A stretch of DNA of 64,000 bases from Chryseobacterium vrystaatense (lineage in GTDB: Bacteria > Bacteroidota > Bacteroidia > Flavobacteriales > Weeksellaceae), in the NCBI RefSeq assembly GCF_000737765.1, contig NZ_JPRI01000005.1:186001-250000 (forward strand), given 5' to 3'. Shown in pieces: positions 35,725 to 44,876 of the stretch. Positions within the stretch are counted from its first letter, which is position 1; the number at the start of each line of letters is the position of its first letter. The notes beneath the pieces were generated by a model. The model searched no databases, was not told the origin of the DNA, and saw nothing but the letters and a program-made list of their open reading frames with translations. The translations under genes were made by a program, and so were the position numbers.

Positions 35725-35895
35725 TAGGCAGGTCTCCTGACTTGTAACATCTTTTATCTCCTTCCCGTGCGCTGCACAGTGGATCCTTGATAAAGACTTC
35801 AGTTACTTACAGTTGCGCGACAGTCCGTGATTTTCACACGGTTCCCTTTTAATCTGCGTTAAGCAGAACCAGTTTCTGTGATGAATTAGCGTTAA
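35725..35895 (-). ncRNA. Cobalamin (AdoCbl) riboswitch
   Basis: On the minus strand the order of conserved parts is: GGGAACCGTGTGAAAATC, then CTGTCGCGCAACTGTAA, then CGGGAAGGAG, and finally AGTCAGGAGACCTGCC (35742-35727). These are the core and the B12 box of cobalamin riboswitches. The element lies just after the stop of the upstream gene, with its own promoter-like box, and about 130 bp before the YciA-like thioesterase. No cobalamin transport or synthesis gene is in the window. Confidence 0.92.
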
Positions 35896-35907
35896 ACTTT
35901 TTCAGTG

Positions 35908-35917
35908 CAAAAATAAG
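35908..35917 (-). promoter_or_regulatory. Predicted promoter of the cobalamin riboswitch
   Basis: TATTTTTG on the minus strand (near 35909-35916), with a TTG about 21 bases upstream, fits the Bacteroidetes promoter. It would start transcription just before the riboswitch. Confidence 0.5.
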
Positions 35918-35939
35918 AATATTACAGAGAAAACGGCAA

Positions 35940-36737
35940 TTATTCCGGACTATTATAAATAATCTGGCTCATTACCCTTCCTTCTTTGATCGCCCAGAGT
36001 GTGGTATATCTGTTTTCACCAGAACCATTGATCATATAAAGATAGATATGATCATTGTCCAGAGCCGTTACTCCTACATTATTGAAATCCATAGTAGGCT
36101 GGAACATATTTTTAATCGCTTCCCTTACAAAAACAGAACCTCTTCCGGGCTGTTGTACCCGGATTGATTTAATCTCCGTCATGCCTTCAGGAAGATTGTC
36201 CTTGATCCCCCAAGGCTTTACCTTATCGATGGTAAGGATCTTTCCATCTGCGTCTTTTTCCTGTTTTCTGTAGCCGGCATTAGAGGGATAAACATCAATC
36301 ACTACTTTGGTTCTTTGTGAAGTAAGTATCTTGGGATTGCTGTTATCTGTAAAAATAAGTGATTTTCCGTTCTTGGATTTAGAAGGAGTAAACTGGGGAA
36401 GCTGATCGATGAAGGCAATACGTTCCTTATTGACCATCCCTTCCTTTTCAAGGTTTTCATATCTTACAAAAGGTTTTTCCTCATCCTGCTTTTCAGGATA
36501 TTTAATCCAGATCCATTCTGTTTCTCCCGGAGCAGGTTTTACATAAACAAATACATCACCTTTACGCATCCTGATCTTATCTACGATTTTTCTGTAGTTA
36601 TCCTTATGGACACGTACATTGGCGTAGCCTTCTTCAGCTTTTACAACACCGAAAGGAACTTTATTCTGCCCCTTGACAAATGCTAAAGAAAAAAGGCTGA
36701 AAGCGGATAGGTACAATGCTCTGTTTACGGAAATCAT
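35940..36737 (-). CDS. Secreted protein of unknown function with SH3-like region
   Basis: 265 residues with a signal peptide (about 1-23, ending FVKGQ). The first mature part, PFGVVKAEEGYANVRVHKDNYRKIVDKIRMRKGDVFVYV, is like a bacterial SH3 (SH3b) domain. The C-terminal half has beta strands including NVGVTALDNDHIYLYMING. No T9SS sorting domain. Function not recognised. Confidence 0.7.
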   Translation of the reverse strand: MISVNRALYLSAFSLFSLAFVKGQNKVPFGVVKAEEGYANVRVHKDNYRKIVDKIRMRKGDVFVYVKPAPGETEWIWIKYPEKQDEEKPFVRYENLEKEGMVNKERIAFIDQLPQFTPSKSKNGKSLIFTDNSNPKILTSQRTKVVIDVYPSNAGYRKQEKDADGKILTIDKVKPWGIKDNLPEGMTEIKSIRVQQPGRGSVFVREAIKNMFQPTMDFNNVGVTALDNDHIYLYMINGSGENRYTTLWAIKEGRVMSQIIYNSPE

Positions 36738-36969
36738 TTTATGAAATTTTTTTGATCCTCAAATATATAAATTAAATGCTTTTTTGGTCAGTAAAATGTC
36801 GCAGGATTTGATTAAAATTATCAATATGTACTGAAAAACTTATTTAATGAACAAATTATAATCAGCTTTTTTATGTAATGCGATGAAAATGTAAGATTTA
36901 TTAATTAAAATATAATGGTATATGAATAATTTGAATTATTTTTCAGAACAAAATCATAAACCGATAAAA

Positions 36970-38040
36970 ATGATAAAAAATCTACTTTTTATGCTTGTTC
37001 TTTTTTCAGGTATAGCACAGTTTCAGGCATCCGGCAGAATGAAAAACATTTATGCAGAATCTGATTTTACAGTCCCGATGAACTTAGTCGCTTCCAATAT
37101 TACTTTTACTTCTGCTCATATCACATGGGATCCCATACCCGGAGCTACAGGTTATACTGTGAGATAGAGGGCCTCAACATCTGCGGTATGGCTCTCGATG
37201 AATATTCCTGCGGGGACCACTTCTGCTGATCTCAATGATCTTACACCCTGTATGGGACAAATGGTTCAGGTGATCGATAATGCTTCGGGAGATACATCCT
37301 TTCCGTTAACCTTTTATACCCATCTGAATTATTGCAGATCAACTTCTATGAATCTTGGAACATTGTATTTATCGAACGTTTCAATAATTCCTTCCGGTGG
37401 ACTTCCGACGATGGTAAGTGCTTCATCGGCGTCAAACCATACGGATTTTCGTATGAACCCACCAACCCATATAGAGCTTGGGATAGGCTCCTTAAATAAT
37501 GTTTTATCAGTAACGCCCACCTGGGCAGGACTACCGGGGACATCTTATGTAAAGGCATGGATAGATTTTAATGCGAATGCAATTTTTGAAGCTTCGGAAA
37601 TGATCGTTTCTACTATGGTAGATTCTACAAATCCTAAAGCTTTTATATTTAATGTTCCTTCTTTTGCCAGCATAACCCAGTGCGGAACAGCAATGAGGGT
37701 AATCATCAGCGAAACAGAACCTGCTGGCCCTTGCGAAATATTTACGTACGGAGAAGTGGAAGACTATAAAGTAACTTTTGTAAACACGAATCTTGGTGTG
37801 GATGAAACTTCGAAACCCAAAGAAATCAGTATCTATCCTAATCCTGCTTCAGAGATTTTATATATTTCAGGGCTTTCATCAGAAACGGACTATGAGATTT
37901 TTTCCGTTTCAGGTCAGAAAACAGGAGCGGGCAGAACCTCCGAAAATTCGGCAGATATTCGTCATCTGGCTAAAGGAATTTACTTTATTCAGCTTAAAAA
38001 TAAAGAAAATATAACCCGCCTGAAATTCATCAAAAAATAA
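36970..38040 (+). pseudogene. Fibronectin-III/GEVED protein with T9SS sorting domain, interrupted by a stop codon
   Basis: From the ATG at 36970 the frame reads a signal peptide and an FN3 domain (NLVASNITFTSAHITWDPIPGATGYTVR). It then hits TAG at 37165-37167 and continues in the same frame (RASTSAVWLSMNIPAG...). Restoring Tyr at the stop gives the FN3-like YTVRYRAS, so a single-base change probably caused the stop. After it come the GEVED domain, with TSYVKAWIDFNANAIFEASEMI, and a complete type A T9SS sorting domain. If not read through, the product is 65 residues. The next gene is its paralogue. Confidence 0.8.
37801..38040 (+). repeat. Near-identical 240-bp repeat, copy 1 (T9SS sorting domain)
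   Basis: It matches 38961-39200 at 238 of 240 positions by eye. The two differences (CTG/CTT and CGC/CGT) are silent. The upstream parts of the two genes are clearly diverged. Confidence 0.95.
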
Positions 38041-38114
38041 AAACAAAAATGATGAGAGAATGGAATTGCATAAGTATAAATAATATCTTTGTTGAAAATA
38101 ATAAAAACTATATT

Positions 38115-39200
38115 ATGACCAGAAAATTATTTTCATTATTCGTATTGTTTTTGTGTGTTCACTTTTATCAAAACAATGTTTTAATAACTAAGACAGAACA
38201 TTTAAACACGGTTAGACCTCCGTCAAATATAAAAGTAACAAACATTTCAACTAATAGCGCAACAGTTTCATGGGATCCTGTTATTGGGACGGGACATTTG
38301 GTAAAATATAATATAGTTGGGATACCGGGCTCTGGAGGCTCACGATATACAACAGCTACAAGCATTGATCTTACAGATTTGCAGCGATGTAAAGGCTATG
38401 AAGTGACAGTAAGTAATGTACAGGCTGGTGGAGGTGATTCAAATCCTGTTTTTTTTACTACTAATAATTTCTACTGTTTATATACTCCTTCGGATAATCC
38501 TACTCACGTACCCGATTTATATATATCCAATGTAGCAGTCAATGCTGTTGGTTTACCTCCTATGATTAGTAATTCAGGAAATTCTGCTTTCACAAAATAT
38601 TTTGAAGATCCTAGTCGCAAAGTAAGACTGGTTTTAGGGAGTATAGGTAATACTATTTCAATAACGAAGGCTGGACCAAGTTCTCAGTCTCCTGGATACA
38701 TGCGTGTGTTTATTGATTTTGATGGAGATGGATCATTCGGAAATTCCCCTTCTGAATCAATTTTATTTTCAAACGGGAGTACAGACGCAACAGTTACCGC
38801 AACTTTTTCTGTGCCTTCTCAGAATCCTCAAAAGCCTTGTAAGCTTGCAATGAGAGTTGTAAGCTCCCCTTCAGCTGCTATTCTGACTTGTGCATCTTAT
38901 GGAGAAATTGAAGACTATGAAGTTGAATTAATAGATCCTGTGAATCTTAGCCTTGCTGTAGATGAAACTTCGAAACCCAAAGAAATCAGTATCTATCCTA
39001 ATCCTGCTTCAGAGATTTTATATATTTCAGGGCTTTCATCAGAAACGGACTATGAGATTTTTTCCGTTTCAGGTCAGAAAACAGGAGCGGGCAGAACCTC
39101 CGAAAATTCGGCAGATATTCGTCATCTTGCTAAAGGAATTTACTTTATTCAGCTTAAAAATAAAGAAAATATAACCCGTCTGAAATTCATCAAAAAATAA
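38115..39200 (+). CDS. Fibronectin-III/GEVED protein with T9SS sorting domain
   Basis: 361 residues from the ATG at 38115; the frame reaches 38049 but the later start gives the signal sequence (MTRKLFSLFVLFLCVHF). An FN3 domain (about 33-115, with NISTNSATVSWDPV), a GEVED domain (about 120-275, with MRVFIDFDGDGSFG and SYGEIEDYEVELID), and a C-terminal T9SS type A domain (about 285-361) follow. GEVED domains are common in secreted adhesins or peptidase partners. It is an intact paralogue of the broken gene upstream. Confidence 0.85.
   Translation: MTRKLFSLFVLFLCVHFYQNNVLITKTEHLNTVRPPSNIKVTNISTNSATVSWDPVIGTGHLVKYNIVGIPGSGGSRYTTATSIDLTDLQRCKGYEVTVSNVQAGGGDSNPVFFTTNNFYCLYTPSDNPTHVPDLYISNVAVNAVGLPPMISNSGNSAFTKYFEDPSRKVRLVLGSIGNTISITKAGPSSQSPGYMRVFIDFDGDGSFGNSPSESILFSNGSTDATVTATFSVPSQNPQKPCKLAMRVVSSPSAAILTCASYGEIEDYEVELIDPVNLSLAVDETSKPKEISIYPNPASEILYISGLSSETDYEIFSVSGQKTGAGRTSENSADIRHLAKGIYFIQLKNKENITRLKFIKK
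38961..39200 (+). repeat. Near-identical 240-bp repeat, copy 2 (T9SS sorting domain)
   Basis: Second copy of the 37801-38040 repeat. It encodes the last 79 residues of the intact gene, with an identical protein sequence in both copies. Confidence 0.95.
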
Positions 39201-39209
39201 ATAAAAATA

Positions 39210-39243
39210 AAATAGCGCTGGATTGTCAGCGCTATTTTTTTAT
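39210..39243 (+). terminator. Intrinsic terminator after the T9SS gene
   Basis: An 11-bp stem (39210-39220 with 39227-39237) and a 6-base loop, followed by a run of T. Confidence 0.88.
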
Positions 39244-39297
39244 AAGTTTTAAAAGTTTTACGATCTGCAAATGGGTAAAATCTTCAACCTGTCATGA

Positions 39298-41445
39298 TCA
39301 AATCCTCTCCAACTCATCCGCACTGATGGTAGTTTTAAAAGTACCATAATTCACGGTTACTTTATTTTTGGAAATTTTCTCAATAGTTCCAACACTTGTA
39401 CTGCCTGGAATACGGACGCGTTGTCCTTCCTTCATCCATACAGCACGGTCCGTTTTTCGTTTTTCTTCCAGTTTATCATTGGTTTCAGCGATCTTTTCGA
39501 TCACATCTTCCTTTTTAAGCTGTTGAGTGATTTTTCTTTTTACAACCTGAAGACGTTTTGATTCGTCTTTATCAGCGCCAACTTTTCTGAATTTTTCCTG
39601 TTCAAGAATTTTGACAAAATCCTTTACTACATCTTTTCTGGATCTGCCGTTGACATAACCGTCGATGAATGTTTCTATCTTATTTCCGAACTGAAGCTTA
39701 CGGTGTTCTTCTTCGTATAGCTTTTGGAAATTGAAGAGTTTCTGCTGCAGCTGTTCATTCAGTTTCTGGAGATTATCACGCTTGTCTTCCACAGATTCTT
39801 TTCTTTCAGCGAGATCGGTTTTCAGTTTTTCAACTTCGAATTTTTCCTGCTGAAGTTTTACAATCGTTTTGTCAAGATTGACAATATCGTGTTCCACTTT
39901 CTTTTTTGCCGCATGAATAATGAATCTGGGAATTCGGTTTTTCTCTGCTACCTCAAAGGTGAACGAGCTTCCTGCCTGTCCAACCTCCAGCTTATACATG
40001 GGTTCCAGTGTTTCTTCATCAAAAAGCATGGCTGCATTTTCAGCATTTGGAAGCTCTTCGATAACGATTTTGATATTCGTGTAATGCGTTGTAATGATGG
40101 CAAAACTCTTTTTATCATAGAAATACTCCATAAAACTTTCTGCCAGAGCACCTCCAAGTTCAGGATCTGATCCTGTTCCGAATTCATCGATAAGAAGCAG
40201 CGTATTGGCATCAGCTTCACGGATAATCCCCGCCATTTTCTTAAGTCTTGAAGAATAGGTGGAAAGATGGTTTTCTATAGATTGATTGTCACCAATATCT
40301 GTCATGACCTTTTCAAAAAAGAACATTTCAGATCTTGGATGTACCGGTACCAGAATTCCACTTTGAATCATCAGCTGAAGCAGTCCGACTGTTTTCAGCG
40401 TGATGGATTTTCCTCCTGCATTGGGTCCGGAAATACAGATAATTCTGTTGTGATCCGTCAGTGACAGCGTTTGTGGGTGAATCGTTTTGTTTTCTGCCTT
40501 ATTTCTAAGCCATAACAGGGGGTGAAAAGCATCTTTCAGCTTCAGTGTTCTGTGACGGTTGATCTTAGGAAGAATTCCGTTAACCAGTTCTGCAAATTTT
40601 GCTTTGGCCCTCGTCAGGTCAAGGTCAAAAATATAAGCCTGGTATTTCCATAGCTGAGGTTGAAATTCTGCCAGTTCAGCGGTGAGTTTTCGCAGTATTT
40701 TATCTATTTCTTTTTTCTCTTCCTCTTCACTTTCCTTCAGCTTAAAGTAATGTTTTACGACACTGTCCGGCTGCATATAGGTAATAGATCCTGTTTTTGA
40801 AATTCCTAAAACCCTTCCGGCAACTCTTTTCTTGAATCCCGATTTTACAGCTAAAACTCTTTGATCTTCAATAATAGTCTCCCTGATATCATCCAGAAAA
40901 TCGCTTTGTCCATAGTTGAACAGCGCACGGTTGAAATTTTCCTGAATGGCTTTTTTAGCAAGCTGGATCTCTGCTCTAAGTTCTTTTAAAACAGGGGAGG
41001 CATCACTTTTGACTTCTCCGAAACGGTTAAAAACTTTATCTACCTTATCAATAATTTCCTTTTTAAATTCCAGCACAGAAACATCTCCTATCAAAGTATG
41101 GAAGGTATCTGGCATGGTAGGGAAAAATTTCTGAAGTTTTCCTATCTGTTCAGTTAAAGTTTTTATTTTGATGAAAGAACTGTTTTCAAGGCGGTAATTC
41201 TCTATCAGCATTACCTTCAGCTCAGTCTCAATATCTTCATATTCATCGAACGGAATTGCATTTGAACTTTCAAAACTCGAAAGATATTCCGACGTTTTTT
41301 TCAGTGAAAGTTCCGCCTCGTCAATTTCCATGGGACGAAGTTGAAGAATTTTGTCTCTCGTTTTTGGAGAATACGCAAATGGAGAAATCTCCGCGAGCAA
41401 TTGCGGAAACTCTAATTCGTTTAAATCTTCTTTATTTATATACAC
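39298..41445 (-). CDS. mutS2: MutS2-family ATPase lacking the Smr domain
   Basis: 715 residues. The MutS core and clamp (about 50-330), the ATPase with Walker A GPNAGGKS (about 338-345) and LLIDEFGTGSDPELGGAL (Walker B/signature), and a long coiled coil (about 515-620) are present. The C-terminal end is a short KOW-like beta domain (GQRVRIPGSTSVGTIEKISKNKVTVNYG). The usual C-terminal Smr nuclease domain of MutS2 (about 785 residues in Bacillus) is absent. The start codon is GTG; no better start exists upstream before an in-frame stop. Candidate roles are anti-recombination or ribosome rescue. Confidence 0.85.
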   Translation of the reverse strand: MYINKEDLNELEFPQLLAEISPFAYSPKTRDKILQLRPMEIDEAELSLKKTSEYLSSFESSNAIPFDEYEDIETELKVMLIENYRLENSSFIKIKTLTEQIGKLQKFFPTMPDTFHTLIGDVSVLEFKKEIIDKVDKVFNRFGEVKSDASPVLKELRAEIQLAKKAIQENFNRALFNYGQSDFLDDIRETIIEDQRVLAVKSGFKKRVAGRVLGISKTGSITYMQPDSVVKHYFKLKESEEEEKKEIDKILRKLTAELAEFQPQLWKYQAYIFDLDLTRAKAKFAELVNGILPKINRHRTLKLKDAFHPLLWLRNKAENKTIHPQTLSLTDHNRIICISGPNAGGKSITLKTVGLLQLMIQSGILVPVHPRSEMFFFEKVMTDIGDNQSIENHLSTYSSRLKKMAGIIREADANTLLLIDEFGTGSDPELGGALAESFMEYFYDKKSFAIITTHYTNIKIVIEELPNAENAAMLFDEETLEPMYKLEVGQAGSSFTFEVAEKNRIPRFIIHAAKKKVEHDIVNLDKTIVKLQQEKFEVEKLKTDLAERKESVEDKRDNLQKLNEQLQQKLFNFQKLYEEEHRKLQFGNKIETFIDGYVNGRSRKDVVKDFVKILEQEKFRKVGADKDESKRLQVVKRKITQQLKKEDVIEKIAETNDKLEEKRKTDRAVWMKEGQRVRIPGSTSVGTIEKISKNKVTVNYGTFKTTISADELERI

Positions 41446-41449
41446 AGTG

Positions 41450-41457
41450 CAAATTTA
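41450..41457 (-). promoter_or_regulatory. Predicted -7 box of mutS2, four bases before the start codon
   Basis: TAAATTTG on the minus strand ends four bases before the GTG at 41445. The transcript would begin at or within a few bases of the start codon. Confidence 0.45.
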
Positions 41458-41532
41458 GTGAGAAAATATGAATGTTAATTTGAAAATGCATTAATTTGAG
41501 AATTTGAAAATGCGGTAATGCATTCATTTTAC

Positions 41533-41540
41533 TAAATTTG
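41533..41540 (+). promoter_or_regulatory. Predicted -7 box of the RimJ/RimL-like gene, four bases before the start codon
   Basis: TAAATTTG on the plus strand ends four bases before the ATG at 41545. The four-base gap is purine-rich (GAAG), so it may instead act as a weak ribosome site. Confidence 0.4.
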
Positions 41541-41544
41541 GAAG

Positions 41545-42054
41545 ATGAATCTGGAAACTGAACGCTTAATTTTAAAAAACATCAACGAAACCCATGTTGA
41601 AGACATTCTGAGAATTCGCAGCAACGAAGTCACTAATCAGTTTGTGAAAAGAAATTCCCCGAAAAACAACTATGATGCCTTGCAGTTTATTTTAACGATA
41701 AAAGAAAAAACGCAGAATAATCAGACTGTTTATTTTGGAATTGCCTTTAAAGACCAGCCCAATCTTATTGGAACGATATGCCTTTGGAATTTTTCTGAGG
41801 ACCGGAAAACCGCTGAGGTCGGCTATGAATTATTACCTGATTATCACAGAAAAGGAATAATGTCTGAGGCTTTGAAAGCTGTTTTAGCTTTAGGATTTAA
41901 TGAATTAAATTTGCATGAAATTTTAGCTTTTACCAATAAGTTCAACGAAAATTCACAAGGTCTTCTTTTAAAATATAATTTTGTATTGGAAGAAGGTAGA
42001 ACCGATGAAGGTTTCCCGGATAACATTGTTTTCAGTTTAAAAAAGAGTCATTAA
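41545..42054 (+). CDS. GNAT family N-acetyltransferase, RimJ/RimL-like
   Basis: 169 residues. LETERLILKNINETHVEDILRIRSN at the start, GTICLWNFSEDRKTAEVGYELLPDYHRKGIMSEALKAVL in the middle, and FNENSQGLLLKYNF near the end match RimJ/RimL-type ribosomal-protein or drug acetyltransferases. Acceptor unknown. Transcribed divergently from mutS2. Confidence 0.88.
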   Translation: MNLETERLILKNINETHVEDILRIRSNEVTNQFVKRNSPKNNYDALQFILTIKEKTQNNQTVYFGIAFKDQPNLIGTICLWNFSEDRKTAEVGYELLPDYHRKGIMSEALKAVLALGFNELNLHEILAFTNKFNENSQGLLLKYNFVLEEGRTDEGFPDNIVFSLKKSH

Positions 42055-42096
42055 TTTTTAAACATTTATCGCCAAAGAAACTGGGTGGCTGGATAT

Positions 42097-43098
42097 ATGA
42101 AAAATGAAATAAAATCATTAACAGGGCTTAGAGGTATAGTAGCACTATGGGTCACGTTTTTCCATTTTAGTTACTTTAAAAGCTTTTGGATTCAGTCCAT
42201 AGTTGGTAAAGGATATGTAGCAGTAGATATTTTTTTTGTTCTCAGTGCTTTTTTACTGACTGTATCGTATTCAGATAAATTTAAGCAGCTGACTGTTGAT
42301 GGAGTTAAGAGATTTTACAAAAAAAGAGTCAACCGAATCTATCCTGTATACTTTTTCTCCATTGTTTTTATTGTCCTGTTTATTGCGGAAGATCCTACTT
42401 GGTCTCAATTTTTTATTAATGCAGGATTGGTACAATGTTTTTTCAATCCCAATTATTTATTAAATGAGGTATATTGGTCATTAAGTACAGAGTGGATTTG
42501 TTATTTGATATTCCCTTTGATGCTTTGGGCAATACTTAAGTATAAAATAAACTGTTGGTTTCTAATTATATCAGGATTAGTTTTAAGATTTATCATTTCC
42601 TATGTGCCAGACATTTATTTTGATCATTCACCGCTTTTGATAAATAGATCTACACAATATCTTGATGTTGTTTTTGGAGTGCCGTCTTTAGTACGAACAG
42701 TATCTTCTTATTTTTTTGGGATCGGTATTGCATTTTTACCCGAATCGAAAATAAAAAAGAACCGTTTTTTTTTGTATGGTGTTGTTATTTTATTCTTTTT
42801 ACTGCTCTATACTGGAAAAGGTGTGTTTTTTATTCCGTTATTATCGGCAGTGATTATAAAACATTTATATTCAGATAAGAAAAATCTTGTTAAAGTATTT
42901 CTTGAAACGAAAGTTGTTTATTTTCTGGGGAATATTTCTTATTCATTATATATCATACACTACATTGTAAAGAGGCAAAAAATAGTGCTTGTAGATTCTC
43001 ATCATCTTAATAGTTTTCTTTTGATTGGTTTTTCAATAGTGCTTTCCTATTTTTCGTATATCCTTATTGAAAGAAGGGTGAAAATTTTCAAAACATAG
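42097..43098 (+). CDS. Acyltransferase family protein (AT3/OafA-like)
   Basis: 333 residues from the ATG at 42097; a GTG at 42085 is in frame. The start [20 protein letters not shown] is the AT3 signature with the catalytic His, followed by FFVLSAFLL and about ten membrane helices in all. The second half is very AT-rich and Phe/Ile/Tyr-rich. Members O-acetylate surface sugars or lipids. No sugar-synthesis genes adjoin it. Its AT content appears higher than its neighbours, which may reflect transfer. Confidence 0.85.
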   Translation: MKNEIKSLTGLRGIVALWVTFFHFSYFKSFWIQSIVGKGYVAVDIFFVLSAFLLTVSYSDKFKQLTVDGVKRFYKKRVNRIYPVYFFSIVFIVLFIAEDPTWSQFFINAGLVQCFFNPNYLLNEVYWSLSTEWICYLIFPLMLWAILKYKINCWFLIISGLVLRFIISYVPDIYFDHSPLLINRSTQYLDVVFGVPSLVRTVSSYFFGIGIAFLPESKIKKNRFFLYGVVILFFLLLYTGKGVFFIPLLSAVIIKHLYSDKKNLVKVFLETKVVYFLGNISYSLYIIHYIVKRQKIVLVDSHHLNSFLLIGFSIVLSYFSYILIERRVKIFKT

Positions 43099-43228
43099 TT
43101 TATTATACTGTTTCTGTCACTAAATTATTACATTTGGTATTATAGGAATTAAAGAATATTTTTGTAATGTTTTTTGTGACAAATATGAAATTATATCTTC
43201 ATAATAGTACATTCTCAAATTGAATCTC

Positions 43229-43870
43229 ATGACCTGGACAGAAGTTTTAGCCCCGATAAAAAGTACACCCTATTTTACAACCCTTTGGGAAAAGGTAAAA
43301 CAGGAATATGCGACAACAAAAGTATTTCCACCTAAAAATCAAATATTCCGAGCGCTGGAAATTACACCTTTTGAAGATGTGGAGGTGGTTATCATAGGGC
43401 AGGATCCTTATCATAATGATTTTCAGGCTAACGGATTGTGTTTTTCTGTTTCTGAACAGGTAACAGCGCCACCTTCCCTTAAAAATATTTTTACAGAACT
43501 GAAAGATGATGTGGGAGTTGTAAGAACTTCAAAAGAGCTGGACGACTGGGGAAAACAGGGGGTTCTGTTATTGAATGCCACTTTAACGGTTCGTGCCCAT
43601 TCGCCAAACTCCCACAAAGATTTAGGCTGGGAAAAATTCACAGACTTTATTATTAAAGAAATTTCGGATAAAAAAGAGAATGTGGTATTCGTTCTTTGGG
43701 GAGCTTTTGCTCAAAAGAAAGCCGAACTCATTGATCCGGCTAAACATTTTATTTTAAAATCGGCACACCCGTCACCTTTTTCCGTCTATAGAGGTTTTTA
43801 TGGAAGTAAACCCTTCTCAAAGATTAATGAATATCTAATCTCAAAAGGAAAGAAATCTATTTCCTGGTAG
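43229..43870 (+). CDS. ung: Uracil-DNA glycosylase
   Basis: 213 residues from the ATG at 43229; an in-frame TTG at 43220 is less likely. It has the family-1 UDG motifs GQDPYH (D59 catalytic), LLLNATLTVRAHSPNSH and the HPSPFSVYRGFYGSKPF leucine/histidine loop. It removes uracil from DNA. The 3' end overlaps the convergent lipoprotein gene by 14 bases. Confidence 0.93.
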   Translation: MTWTEVLAPIKSTPYFTTLWEKVKQEYATTKVFPPKNQIFRALEITPFEDVEVVIIGQDPYHNDFQANGLCFSVSEQVTAPPSLKNIFTELKDDVGVVRTSKELDDWGKQGVLLLNATLTVRAHSPNSHKDLGWEKFTDFIIKEISDKKENVVFVLWGAFAQKKAELIDPAKHFILKSAHPSPFSVYRGFYGSKPFSKINEYLISKGKKSISW

Positions 43871-44372
43871 AACCGGGCTTTTCAGAATTGTTCTTTTTGG
43901 CGAATTTTATTCCGATCCTGTATTTTCCTTCCAATGCTTTTGCTCCTCCTTCAGATTTTGGAAAAGGAGTTACTTCCTCCAGCGAAATAGTATAGCCATT
44001 GTAGACTGCTGACTGGTGATAGTTTCTCCCAGCATTTTCTGTTGTAGCAAGACTTACAACTATGGGTCTGGAGTAGGTTCCCATAAGTTCTATCTGTGCT
44101 ACGGCAACTCCAGCCCATATACAGTTCACTCCTTCAGGACAACGGCTGTCCTCTGAAATACCCTGGAAAGTGACATTCATTTCGTATTCCTTCACAAATT
44201 TATTTTCTCCCTGACTAAAATAAACGATACCTTCTTTCTGTTCTGAAGATTTGTTTTCTTTCATATTAGTAGTTGTTCCGGTGGTCTGTTCCGGTGTTTT
44301 TGTGTTCTTTTGGGCATTGCACCCTGCTAAGGTCAGCAATCCTAAACTGAATATGATGGCTTGATGGAACAT
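43857..44372 (-). CDS. Predicted lipoprotein of unknown function
   Basis: 171 residues with a lipoprotein signal (lipobox LAGC, Cys 18), a Thr/Lys-rich linker, and a beta-rich domain with GISEDSRCPEGVNCIWAGVAVAQIEL (two Cys) and a C-terminal basic tail. Small lipoproteins containing a CPxGxxCxWAG pattern occur in many Bacteroidetes; function unknown. Overlaps ung at its 3' end, and lies 12 bp after the DUF456 gene on the same strand. Confidence 0.75.
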   Translation of the reverse strand: MFHQAIIFSLGLLTLAGCNAQKNTKTPEQTTGTTTNMKENKSSEQKEGIVYFSQGENKFVKEYEMNVTFQGISEDSRCPEGVNCIWAGVAVAQIELMGTYSRPIVVSLATTENAGRNYHQSAVYNGYTISLEEVTPFPKSEGGAKALEGKYRIGIKFAKKNNSEKPGSTRK

Positions 44373-44384
44373 ATCTTTCTTTTA

Positions 44385-44876
44385 TTAAATAATATTAAGC
44401 ATATCTAATAGTACAACCAAAAACATTGCCACACCTACTACAAGACTGAAACCGGTTCCATAAATAAATCCAATGAATGCTCCTTTCGTGGACTGAAGGG
44501 CCTTGTTCATATCCTTGCTGTCGTGGAGCAGTTCACCGATAAATACTCCTGCAAACATCCCCACCAAAAATCCCAAAGGAATGGGAATGAAAATTCCTAC
44601 TATTGTTCCGATGATCGATCCGATACTTCCCCAGCGGGTTCCTCCATATTTTCTGTTGGTCTTTGCTGGAATTACATAGCTTAATACAATGGAAATTGCA
44701 GTAAGAAGACCAAATGCCCAGATATAGATCATCGGCAGATCTGCATCTGTCCCAAACTTATAAATCAGAAGTCCGCAGATACTCAGTAAAAGTCCCGGAA
44801 GAACAGGCAGAAAGGTTCCCAGCATTCCCAGAAACAATAAAATGAGACATAAAATATTAATTAACGTTGTATCCAT
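44385..44876 (-). CDS. DUF456 membrane protein
   Basis: 163 residues with four or five membrane helices. LILLFLGMLGTFLPVLPGLLLSICG at the start and GGTRWGSIGSIIGTIVGIFIPIPLGFLVGMFAGVFIGELL in the middle match DUF456. Function unknown. Co-directional with the following lipoprotein gene, divergent from the channel gene. Confidence 0.88.
   Translation of the reverse strand: MDTTLINILCLILLFLGMLGTFLPVLPGLLLSICGLLIYKFGTDADLPMIYIWAFGLLTAISIVLSYVIPAKTNRKYGGTRWGSIGSIIGTIVGIFIPIPLGFLVGMFAGVFIGELLHDSKDMNKALQSTKGAFIGFIYGTGFSLVVGVAMFLVVLLDMLNII

Noticed and set aside
41545..43098. Possible horizontally acquired island including the AT3 acyltransferase
   Set aside because: Only AT-richness suggests it. 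No integrase, direct repeats or tRNA flank the region.
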